Source of the DNA: Vallitalea maricola
GTDB lineage: Bacteria; Bacillota; Clostridia; Lachnospirales; Vallitaleaceae
NCBI RefSeq assembly: GCF_036985595.1
Contig: NZ_BTPU01000080.1
Coordinates: 1-13,710 of the forward strand
Length of the DNA stretch: 13,710 nt
Direction: 5' to 3'
Shown: positions 7,616 through 13,710 of the stretch, piece after piece
How the letters are laid out: the number at the start of each line of letters is the position of its first letter
How positions within the stretch are numbered: position 1 is the stretch's first letter
Position numbers and translations under genes: made by a program
Notes under the pieces: generated by a model
Database searches by the model: none
Told to the model about the DNA's origin: nothing
Seen by the model: the letters and a program-made list of their open reading frames with translations, nothing else

Positions 7616-7770
7616 AAGATTATTACAAAAAAAATAAGTTTTTTTATTATGAGTTGGATGATTTGTTAATATTAGATTAATATTCAATTTATAAAGGTAA
7701 AATACCAAGCTTAAAAGCTGGTGAAAAACAATATTTTTTCTGTAATAATTTAATATTTTTATGTAGATAT
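7616..7770 (+). other. Long untranslated leader with alternative hairpins (importer operon)
   Basis: About 170 nt separate the predicted transcription start from the ATG at 7788. Two hairpins share the same bases and exclude each other. One pairs GGTA (7696-7699) with TACC (7703-7706). The other pairs ACCA..GCT (7704-7711, one bulged A) with AGCTGGT (7716-7722). No U-tract terminator follows and the GGGAGG RBS (7771-7776) is ~50 nt further on. I looked for purine, preQ1, ZTP and c-di-GMP riboswitch consensus blocks and did not find them. It may be a regulatory leader of unknown type or simply unstructured AT-rich RNA. Confidence 0.35.
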
Positions 7771-7787
7771 GGGAGGATTGTTATAAG

Positions 7788-8921
7788 ATGAAAAAAGTAT
7801 TATCAATTATTGTTACGCTGACTATGGTGTTCACTCTACTTCTAACTGGCTGTGGAGAGAAAAAAGAAGAAGACACAATAGGTCAAGGAAATGAAGTAAC
7901 TGATGATCAAGAATCTGATGCAGACTCACAAGAAGACATAAATAATACAGAAGAAGAAGACTCAAAAGAACAAGAAGAAGAAACATGTGATTTAAAAATA
8001 AGTATGGTAACTGATACAGGTGGAATTAATGACCAATCATTTAATCAATCTGCATGGGAAGGATTAGAAAAAGCTCAAAATGACTTAGGTATAACTGCAG
8101 AATATATGGAATCGACTCAAGAATCTGACTATGATCCTAACCTAGAAACATTATATGACCAAGGTAATGATTTAATATGGGGTATTGGATATCTAATGGC
8201 AGATGCTGTATACAAGGCAGCTGAAACTAATCCAGACAGAAAATATGCGATTATAGATAATGCATATGAAGAACCATTAGATAATCTATTAGGTGTTACA
8301 TTCAGTGAACATGAACCATCTTTCTTAGTTGGATACATAGCTGGTAAAATGACAAAAACAAATAATGTAGGTTTTGTAGGTGGTATGGAATTTGATGTTA
8401 TCTGGAGATTTGAGAGTGGATATAGAGCTGGAGTAAAAACAGCTAATCCAGATGCTAAGATACAAATTCAATATGCCAATGACTTTGGTGATACAGCAAA
8501 AGGAAAAGCAATAGCTAATAGTATGTATCAAAACGGAGCCGATATAATATTCCATGCTGCTGGATTTACTGGTACTGGAGTTATTGAATCAGCTGTTGAA
8601 AATGAAAAATATGTTATTGGTGTAGACCAAGATCAAAGAGCAAAACTAGGAAAAGAAGCAATTATCACATCAGCAGTTAAAAGAGTTGACCAAGCAATAT
8701 ACATGGTTGCAGAAGATCTTAAAAATGGTAAATTTGAAGGTGGAACTAATAAAAACTATGGATTAAGCGATGGAGCAGTAGGAATAGCGCCAACATCATC
8801 AGAAGCTGTACCAGAAGATATACTAAAAGAAGTTGAACAATTAGAGGAAGATATAAAAGCAGGTAAGATAGTTGTTCCTAAGACAAGAGAAGAATATGAT
8901 GAATTATACGGTGATAAATAG
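7788..8921 (+). CDS. bmpA: BMP-family nucleoside-binding lipoprotein (ABC importer)
   Basis: Substrate-binding lipoprotein of a nucleoside ABC importer, anchored outside the membrane; 377 residues. The signal peptide ends in the lipobox LLTGC with Cys22 as the lipidated residue. Residues ~24-65 are an acidic, Glu/Asp-rich tether. The BMP (PnrA-like) fold begins near 66: ISMVTDTGGINDQSFNQ, with the family's N-D-x-S-F-N-Q block at 81-87; then DLIWGIGYLMADAV, FVGGMEFDVIWRFESGY, FHAAGFTGTGV, and VIGVDQDQ with Asp280, a position expected to contact the ribose or base. This family includes Treponema PnrA and B. subtilis NupN, which bind purine nucleosides; the exact substrate here is an inference. 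GGGAGG at 7771-7776 sets the ATG. It is followed by a hairpin and then the ATPase and permease genes in the standard order for these importers. Confidence 0.92.
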   Translation: MKKVLSIIVTLTMVFTLLLTGCGEKKEEDTIGQGNEVTDDQESDADSQEDINNTEEEDSKEQEEETCDLKISMVTDTGGINDQSFNQSAWEGLEKAQNDLGITAEYMESTQESDYDPNLETLYDQGNDLIWGIGYLMADAVYKAAETNPDRKYAIIDNAYEEPLDNLLGVTFSEHEPSFLVGYIAGKMTKTNNVGFVGGMEFDVIWRFESGYRAGVKTANPDAKIQIQYANDFGDTAKGKAIANSMYQNGADIIFHAAGFTGTGVIESAVENEKYVIGVDQDQRAKLGKEAIITSAVKRVDQAIYMVAEDLKNGKFEGGTNKNYGLSDGAVGIAPTSSEAVPEDILKEVEQLEEDIKAGKIVVPKTREEYDELYGDK

Positions 8922-8936
8922 TTATTAGACTCCTAA

Positions 8937-8969
8937 ACAGCTCAGGCATATTGTCTGAGCTGTGATTTT
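8937..8969 (+). terminator. Hairpin with weak T-run between lipoprotein and ATPase genes
   Basis: An 11-bp stem pairs ACAGCTCAGGC (8937-8947) with GTCTGAGCTGT (8953-8963), with one G-U and loop ATATT, followed only by GATTTT. This is stable for such AT-rich DNA but has a short T-run. It is likely a partial terminator or an RNA 3'-end stabiliser that makes more binding protein than ATPase/permease. Confidence 0.65.
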
Positions 8970-8985
8970 AGCCAACTAAATAGAG

Positions 8986-8990
8986 AAAGG
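8986..8990 (+). promoter_or_regulatory. RBS deciding a TTG start for the ATPase gene
   Basis: AAAGG (within AGAGAAAGGA) ends 9 nt before TTG at 9000. The first in-frame ATG (9036) has no comparable site and would remove the conserved VIEM strand before the Walker A region, so TTG is preferred. Confidence 0.65.
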
Positions 8991-8999
8991 ATAGATACT

Positions 9000-10526
9000 T
9001 TGCATAATATAGATTATAAAACCAGAGTAATTGAAATGAAAAGTATTACTAAAAAATTTGGTCATCTAACTGCTAATGATAATATCAATCTTACAGTATA
9101 TAGAGGAGAAGTTCATGCACTATTAGGAGAAAATGGAGCAGGTAAATCTACTCTAATGAATCAATTATATGGAATGATAGAGCCAACAAGTGGTGAAATA
9201 TATATTAATGGTAATAAAGTTAATGTAAATAATCCTAATGTAGCAATAGCTAATGGAATAGGTATGGTGCATCAACATTTTATGCTAGTTGAACCTTTTA
9301 CAGTAGTAGAGAATATTATTCTTGGCAGTGAGATAACTAAATATGGTGTGTTAGATATGAAAAAAGCCAAAGAAGAGATTGTTGAATTATCTGAAAAATA
9401 TAGTTTATATGTAAATCCTGATGACAAAATTGAAGATATAACCGTAGGTATGCAGCAAAGAGTGGAAATACTAAAAGCTCTCTATAGAGGAGCTGATATA
9501 TTAATATTGGACGAACCTACAAGCGTGCTTACACCACAAGAGATCAAAGAGTTAGTTATAATAATTGATAACTTAACTAAAGAAGGTAAATCAGTAATAA
9601 TAATAACTCATAAGTTAAAGGAGATAAAACAGGTAGCTGACAATTGTACAATAATCAGAAGAGGAAAACGAATTGATACAGTTAAAGTAGATGAAGTAAC
9701 AGAAGAAGATTTAGCAGCTAAAATGGTAGGTAGGGAAGTAACATTCAAAGTACCAAAAGAGGATAGAGAAACAACAGATACAGTATTGTCTATTGATAAC
9801 ATTACAGTAAAAAACAATAGGGGTCTAGTAGCTGTTGATGGTTTATCTCTAGAAGTCAAGAGAGGAGAAATTGTTGGAATAGCTGGTGTAGATGGTAATG
9901 GACAAAGTGAATTAGTTGAAGCTATAACAGGTCTTAGAAAGATTGAAAAAGGACATGTTAAAATAAATGGAAAAGACATTACCAACATGACACCTAGAAA
10001 AATAATTGATAATAAAGTATCAACAATACCAGAAAATAGGCAAAAAGTTGGATTAGTTCTTGATTTTAGTATCTATGAAAATATGATACTGGAAAATTAT
10101 CATAAAGAACCATTTTCTAAAAAAGGTATCTTACAAAAAGATAAGATCATTGATAATGCTAAAAATCTAATTGAACAATTTGACATAAGACCAACTGATG
10201 AAACTGTGTTAGCTAAATCATTGTCTGGTGGAAATCAGCAAAAAGTTATTATAGCTAGAGAGATCATGAATAATCCTGACCTTTTGATTGCTACACAACC
10301 AACAAGAGGTCTTGACGTAGGAGCTATAGAATATGTACATAAAGAATTGGTAAAGCAAAGAGATAGGAATAAGGCTGTATTATTAGTTTCATTAGAGCTT
10401 GATGAGGTAATGAATGTATCGGATCGTATTGCAGTCATATATGAAGGAAAAATCAATTATGTAGTAGATGCAAAAGAAGCAACGGAAGCAAAATTAGGAT
10501 TAGAAATGGCAGGGGGCAAAAAATAA
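9000..10526 (+). CDS. nupO: Nucleoside ABC importer, double-domain ATP-binding protein
   Basis: ATPase of the importer, 508 residues with two fused nucleotide-binding domains, peripheral on the inner membrane face. Domain 1 is complete: Walker A GENGAGKST (43-51), Q-loop MVHQHF, signature-like VGMQQR (149-154), Walker B ILILDEPTS with Asp171-Glu172, and H-loop His204. Domain 2 is degenerate in the way usual for RbsA/NupO-like proteins: the P-loop is GVDGNGQS (296-303) without GKS/T, the signature LSGGNQQ (408-414) is perfect, the Walker B region reads LLIATQPTRGLD with Gln433 where a catalytic Glu normally sits, and no H-loop His is visible (VSLELDEV). One competent and one degenerate site is expected in a composite dimer. 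TTG start. Its TAA overlaps the next ATG by one base (TAATG), so translation is coupled to the permease. Named by similarity to B. subtilis NupO; sugar ATPases are close relatives, but the neighbours favour nucleosides. Confidence 0.92.
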   Translation: MHNIDYKTRVIEMKSITKKFGHLTANDNINLTVYRGEVHALLGENGAGKSTLMNQLYGMIEPTSGEIYINGNKVNVNNPNVAIANGIGMVHQHFMLVEPFTVVENIILGSEITKYGVLDMKKAKEEIVELSEKYSLYVNPDDKIEDITVGMQQRVEILKALYRGADILILDEPTSVLTPQEIKELVIIIDNLTKEGKSVIIITHKLKEIKQVADNCTIIRRGKRIDTVKVDEVTEEDLAAKMVGREVTFKVPKEDRETTDTVLSIDNITVKNNRGLVAVDGLSLEVKRGEIVGIAGVDGNGQSELVEAITGLRKIEKGHVKINGKDITNMTPRKIIDNKVSTIPENRQKVGLVLDFSIYENMILENYHKEPFSKKGILQKDKIIDNAKNLIEQFDIRPTDETVLAKSLSGGNQQKVIIAREIMNNPDLLIATQPTRGLDVGAIEYVHKELVKQRDRNKAVLLVSLELDEVMNVSDRIAVIYEGKINYVVDAKEATEAKLGLEMAGGKK

Positions 10527-11638
10527 TGGAGAAGAAAAAACTATTAAAATCAACTACCAAGATGACGCTCTTGTCAATATTGTTTGGATTTATAATAACA
10601 GCTATTATATTACTTATTGCCAGGTATAATCCACTTCAGATATATGGCGTCATAGCAAAAGGGGTTTTCAGCAAACCTAAGTACATTGCATATACGATAA
10701 TCAAATCTACTCCATTAATACTAACAGGTGTATCTATAGCATTTGCCTTAAAAACAGGATTATTAAATATTGGAGCAGAAGGACAATTTATAGTAGGAAC
10801 AATAGTAGCTTCAATGGCAGGATATTTTTTCAACCTACCTCCAGTAATTCACCCTATAGTAGTTATGATTGTAGCAATTATATTTGGAGGGTTGTGGGGA
10901 GCTTTAATTGGAGCTTTAAAAGCAAAATTTGGTATACATGAGGTAATATCATCTATCATGTTGAACTGGATTGCTTTATATGCTCATAATGCTGTTATTA
11001 ATATACCTGCATTCTTTGAACGTACCAATAAAGCTCATACTATTAAAGATAGTGCCAGTATTGTGTTTTTAGAAGGATTCAAAAACTCTGAATCGGGAAA
11101 AGAGTGGTTAATAGACCATCCTGGAATAAGAGATATTCTAAAATCTCCTGTCAATTATGGAATCATAATAGCTATATTAGTTGCAATATTAATCTGGTTC
11201 ATATTAAATAAAACAACGCTAGGTTTCAGATTAAGAGCTGTTGGGTACAATAAATTTGCTGCTGAATATGGGGGAATAAATGTAAAGAGAAATATTGTTA
11301 CTTCCATGTTCATATCAGGTTCTGTTAGTGGACTAGCTGGTGCTCTAATGATACTTGGTGTATCAAAAGGTATAACCACCCTATCTGCAATGGAAGGATA
11401 CGGTTTAGACGGAATAGGAGTCGCTTTAATAGCAGGTAATTCACCAATAGCATGTATTTTCTCAGGATTATTCTTTGGGGCGTTAAAATATGGAGGTTCA
11501 AAAATACAGGCCAGACCTATTGAAGCTCCAAAAGAGATAATTAATATAATGATTGGTACAATTATATTTTTTATAGCAATTCCTAGAATCGTTAAGGTAT
11601 TAAAACGTCTAACAGATAGAAAAGGGGTGACTAGATGA
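10526..11638 (+). CDS. nupP: Nucleoside ABC importer permease 1
   Basis: First of two membrane subunits, 370 residues, with roughly eight to ten hydrophobic helices (for example ~14-33, 53-76, 88-105, 110-130, 212-230, 262-280, 338-353). The BPD_transp_2 family motif NIGAEGQ is at 81-87. A second signature is the segment FRLRAVGYNKFAAEYGGI followed by SGSVSGLAGALMILG. A hydrophilic loop of about 50 residues (~158-210, ERTNKAHTIKDS...KEWLIDHPG) lies between helices and is probably extracellular. ATG overlaps the ATPase stop by one base; AGGGGGC about 10 nt upstream is the RBS. The gene ends with a 4-nt ATGA overlap with permease 2. Together the two permeases should form the heterodimeric channel. 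It is similar in plan to B. subtilis NupP and L. lactis NupB; the substrate is inferred from the family. Confidence 0.9.
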   Translation: MEKKKLLKSTTKMTLLSILFGFIITAIILLIARYNPLQIYGVIAKGVFSKPKYIAYTIIKSTPLILTGVSIAFALKTGLLNIGAEGQFIVGTIVASMAGYFFNLPPVIHPIVVMIVAIIFGGLWGALIGALKAKFGIHEVISSIMLNWIALYAHNAVINIPAFFERTNKAHTIKDSASIVFLEGFKNSESGKEWLIDHPGIRDILKSPVNYGIIIAILVAILIWFILNKTTLGFRLRAVGYNKFAAEYGGINVKRNIVTSMFISGSVSGLAGALMILGVSKGITTLSAMEGYGLDGIGVALIAGNSPIACIFSGLFFGALKYGGSKIQARPIEAPKEIINIMIGTIIFFIAIPRIVKVLKRLTDRKGVTR

Positions 11639-12558
11639 ATAGTATAGGGTTTATATTAGGAACTACATTAATGTATTCTACACCTTTGATATATACTTCA
11701 TTAGGAGGCGTTATATCAGAAAGATCTGGAGTTTTTAACATTGGATTAGAAGGTATGATGACTATGGGAGCCTTTATAGGGGCTACTGTAGGTTATTATT
11801 CAGGAATTTGGTGGCTTGGACTAATATGTGCGGGAATAGGTGCAGGTCTATTAGCATTATTACACGCAATAGCATCTGTTACCCTTGGTGCTGAACAAGT
11901 TGTCTCTGGGATTGCTATTAACTTTTTAGGACCAGGATTATCATTGTTCCTATGCAGAAAATTCTTTGATGGAAAATTTATGACAAAAAGTATTCCTCTA
12001 GAAAATAAAATACCCAAATTATTTAAGGGAGTATTTCCTGAGTATTCATTTTTAGATAATATATTCGATCAAGAAATAACAGTTTACTTAGCATTTCTAT
12101 TTGCAATAATTATGTGGTTTATATTATATAAGACTAAGGTTGGTCTTAGGGTTAGAGCAGTTGGAGACCATCCAGAAGCTGCAGATACATTAGGAATTAG
12201 TGTACATAAGACTAGATATATATGTGTAATATTATCTGGAGTATTATCAGGGTTTGGCGGCGCTTCCATGAGCCTGGCAGTAGCATCTAATTTCTTTCCA
12301 ACTTTAATATCTGGACAAGGATTTATTGCCTTGGCTGCGATGATATTTGGAAATTGGAAACCACAAGGTGCATTAGGAGCATGTTTAGTATTTGGTGGAG
12401 CTCAAGCATTGGTTGTCTTCTTAGGTGGAAAGAATATACCTATACCTATAGATGTATTATCAATGATTCCATATGTGTTGACAATAGTAATACTTATGGG
12501 ATTTATAGGCAAATCTGTTCCGCCAGCAGCTGATGGAGAACCATATATAAAAGAATAA
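11635..12558 (+). CDS. nupQ: Nucleoside ABC importer permease 2
   Basis: Second membrane subunit, 307 residues, paralogous to permease 1. It has many hydrophobic helices, the family motif NIGLEGM (35-41) after GGVISERSGVF, and the conserved block GLRVRAVGDHPEAADTLGI then SGVLSGFGGASMSL, which aligns by eye with permease 1. The C-terminal part has FIALAAMIFGNWKPQGAL, characteristic of this subunit. It ends with a short cytoplasmic tail (KSVPPAADGEPYIKE). ATG is within ATGA overlapping the previous stop, with AGGGG (11623-11627) as RBS, so it is translationally coupled. It is the last gene of the operon; no normal terminator is seen immediately after it. Corresponds to NupQ/NupC of characterised importers; substrate inferred. 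Confidence 0.9.
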   Translation: MNSIGFILGTTLMYSTPLIYTSLGGVISERSGVFNIGLEGMMTMGAFIGATVGYYSGIWWLGLICAGIGAGLLALLHAIASVTLGAEQVVSGIAINFLGPGLSLFLCRKFFDGKFMTKSIPLENKIPKLFKGVFPEYSFLDNIFDQEITVYLAFLFAIIMWFILYKTKVGLRVRAVGDHPEAADTLGISVHKTRYICVILSGVLSGFGGASMSLAVASNFFPTLISGQGFIALAAMIFGNWKPQGALGACLVFGGAQALVVFLGGKNIPIPIDVLSMIPYVLTIVILMGFIGKSVPPAADGEPYIKE

Positions 12559-12913
12559 GTATGAATCCTAAAAGCAAATATATTTAGTTTCTGTATTATT
12601 ATTACTTGATTATAAATTTTTGATTAATTATAAATAATGTATAATAAATAAATTTTATAAAAGATTATACAAGATATAGTAACCATCAAGCTTTAATTAC
12701 TATATCTTGTATATAAAGGTATAAATAACTAGATTAATAGCAATTAATAATCCTTAATAAATAAATCTTATAAGAGAAAAAGTATAGTACATTTAATAGG
12801 GATAAATATACCTAAAAGGCATATATATGCGCTAAGTAATATCATAATGGAGTATTTTCAATATAATATATATGTATAAAATATAATAATTAATAAAAAA
12901 TATAAAAAACGTA
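12559..12913 (+). other. AT-rich spacer between importer operon and rRNA operon
   Basis: I see no gene in these ~355 bp. The DNA is extremely AT-rich. It contains the 17-bp inverted repeat described separately and a 12-bp palindrome GCATATATATGC (12819-12830). Its last ~60 bp is almost pure A/T directly upstream of P1, which could act as an UP element. Several TATAAT-like hexamers occur by chance without a matching -35. Confidence 0.6.
12666..12713 (+). repeat. Perfect 17-bp inverted repeat downstream of nupQ
   Basis: Left arm 12666-12682 (TATACAAGATATAGTAA) is the exact reverse complement of 12697-12713, with a 14-nt loop (CCATCAAGCTTTAA). No T-run follows on the + strand (ATAAAGG... instead), and only a short TTTT occurs on the other strand. 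It is the only strong hairpin after the importer operon, about 108 nt past the stop. It may be an RNA-stabilising 3' end, a factor-dependent stop or a protein-binding palindrome. Confidence 0.75.
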
Positions 12914-12942
12914 TTGACATTATAGGTATCCTCTAGTATAAT
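12914..12942 (+). promoter_or_regulatory. rRNA operon promoter P1 (perfect consensus)
   Basis: TTGACA (12914-12919), exactly 17 bp, TATAAT (12937-12942), with an A/T-rich upstream stretch. A G at 12950 is a plausible +1, which fits GTP-initiated, stringently controlled rRNA promoters known in B. subtilis. It lies upstream of tRNA-Ser. Confidence 0.9.
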
Positions 12943-12996
12943 AACTTTTGCGCTACTCGTTAGGGCATAATTAAATATTTTATATAATTCAGTTGT

Positions 12997-13087
12997 GGAG
13001 AAGTACTCAAGTGGCTGAAGAGGTGCCCCTGCTAAGGGTATAGGTCGTTCACGCGGCGCGAGGGTTCAAATCCCTCCTTCTCCGCCA
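12997..13087 (+). tRNA. tRNA-Ser (GCU anticodon)
   Basis: Cloverleaf with acceptor GGAGAAG (12997-13003) pairing CTTCTCC (13077-13083), discriminator G13084 and encoded CCA (13085-13087). Anticodon loop CTGCTAA has GCT at 13031-13033, reading AGC/AGU serine codons. The long variable arm (GTCG-TTCACG-CGGC) is typical of class II Ser tRNA. T-arm GAGGG-TTCAAAT-CCCTC is present. It sits between P1 and P2 with no terminator after it, so it is likely transcribed into the rRNA precursor. Confidence 0.95.
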
Positions 13088-13133
13088 TTACAAATTATGT
13101 AAAATAAATAATTAAAAAAAATAAAAAAACTTG

Positions 13134-13162
13134 TTGACAAATGTTGAAATGCATGATAAGAT
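13134..13162 (+). promoter_or_regulatory. rRNA operon promoter P2
   Basis: TTGACA (13134-13139), 17-bp spacer, TAAGAT (13157-13162). The ~35 bp upstream is nearly all A/T, like an UP element. G13170 is at the same distance from the -10 as the candidate +1 G of P1. It lies between the tRNA and the 16S leader. Confidence 0.8.
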
Positions 13163-13169
13163 ATATTTC

Positions 13170-13438
13170 GTTGTCTCGCAAAAAAACAACAGCAAACAAC
13201 AACAGAGAACCTTGAAAACTGAACAGTGAAACAACCAAAAACTTAGTAATAAGTTTTACCCAAGAAAATTCCTTAGTAAATTAATGGATAAGACGATAGT
13301 CTATAAAATATAAGCCAGAGCAATCTGGTCAAGATTAAAACTTATACGATGTTTTAAGTTAAGAATAACTAACCTTTGATAATTAAGACAATTTAATCTT
13401 AAAATCAAAGCTAAGAAATTCTAACCTTAAAAAATCTT
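13170..13438 (+). other. 16S rRNA leader with structured elements
   Basis: About 270 nt of leader. A long-range pair joins ATAAGTTTTA (13249-13258) to TAAAACTTAT (13336-13345). Inside it lie hairpins AGAC-GATA-GTCT (13291-13302) and CCAGA-GCAA-TCTGG (13315-13328). Further on, CTTTGAT..TTAAGA (13374-13388) pairs TCTTAA..ATCAAAG (13397-13410). Such leaders hold antitermination and 16S maturation signals. The 16S 5' processing stem needs the sequence after 16S, which is outside the window. Confidence 0.65.
13206..13225 (+). promoter_or_regulatory. boxA-like antitermination motif
   Basis: AGAACCTTGAAAACTGAACA closely resembles the TTGAAAACT(G)AACA leader/spacer motif of Firmicutes rRNA operons, thought to act as boxA for NusB/NusE-dependent antitermination. 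Position ~36 nt after the P2 start fits. Confidence 0.6.

Positions 13439-13710
<272 letters not shown>

Noticed and set aside
7627..7645. A8-TAAG-T7 hairpin as an attenuator
   Set aside because: Stem is only A-T pairs with no GC; too weak to call a terminator, and it would lie just after the predicted transcription start.
7718..7760. Possible CodY box (TTTTTTCTGTAATAA) in the importer leader
   Set aside because: Centred on CTG but with about six mismatches to AATTTTCWGAAAATT, no better than chance in such AT-rich DNA.
7616..7787. Purine-type riboswitch before the nucleoside importer
   Set aside because: Expected from the gene's role, but the conserved purine-aptamer loop and junction blocks are not present.
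12620..12645. TTGATT...TATAAT promoter for a small RNA containing the inverted repeat
   Set aside because: Spacer is only 14 bp and the surrounding DNA offers many similar hexamers.
12819..12830. GCATATATATGC palindrome as an operator
   Set aside because: Short alternating AT core is expected by chance in this AT-rich spacer and it is not next to a promoter element.

Overview
The window reads as chromosomal DNA of a low-GC Gram-positive bacterium of the class Clostridia. Evidence: strongly AT-rich coding and spacer DNA, Arg codons mostly AGA, GGAGG-type ribosome binding sites, standard code, GyrB/GyrA of Firmicutes type, an S-layer-homology (SLH) exported protein, and the first ~270 nt of a clostridial-looking 16S rRNA. 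The 16S start resembles Lachnospirales/Vallitalea-like bacteria, but this is an impression, not a database result. All genes are on the + strand.

Layout. (1) 1-3774: 3' part of gyrB, then complete gyrA, the two subunits of DNA gyrase, closed by a strong intrinsic terminator. (2) 3890-5349: a single-gene unit with its own promoter and terminator, encoding a secreted CAP-like/SLH cell-surface protein. (3) 5371-7550: a promoter, the two subunits of an iron-sulfur class I fumarate hydratase, and a small two-helix membrane protein of unknown function, ended by a strong terminator. (4) 7581-12558: a promoter with a long (~170 nt) leader, then a four-gene BMP-type nucleoside ABC importer (lipoprotein, double ATPase, two permeases). 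A hairpin lies after the lipoprotein gene and the last three genes are tightly or overlappingly coupled. (5) 12559-12913: AT-rich spacer with a perfect 17-bp inverted repeat. (6) 12914-13710: start of an rRNA operon, with a consensus promoter P1, tRNA-Ser(GCU), a second promoter P2, a structured leader with a boxA-like motif, and the 5' part of 16S rRNA.

The order gyrB-gyrA-...-rrn resembles the origin-proximal dnaA-dnaN-recF-gyrB-gyrA-rrnO order of Bacillus subtilis, so the window is probably close to oriC. Here about 9 kb of surface, fumarase and nucleoside-uptake genes lie between gyrA and the rRNA operon. Most of the window is ordinary core genome. I see no mobile element, CRISPR array, defence system or clearly new system. 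The items most worth a second look are the untranslated elements: the importer leader, the hairpin inside the importer operon, the U-tract-less inverted repeat, and the tRNA placed between two rRNA promoters.
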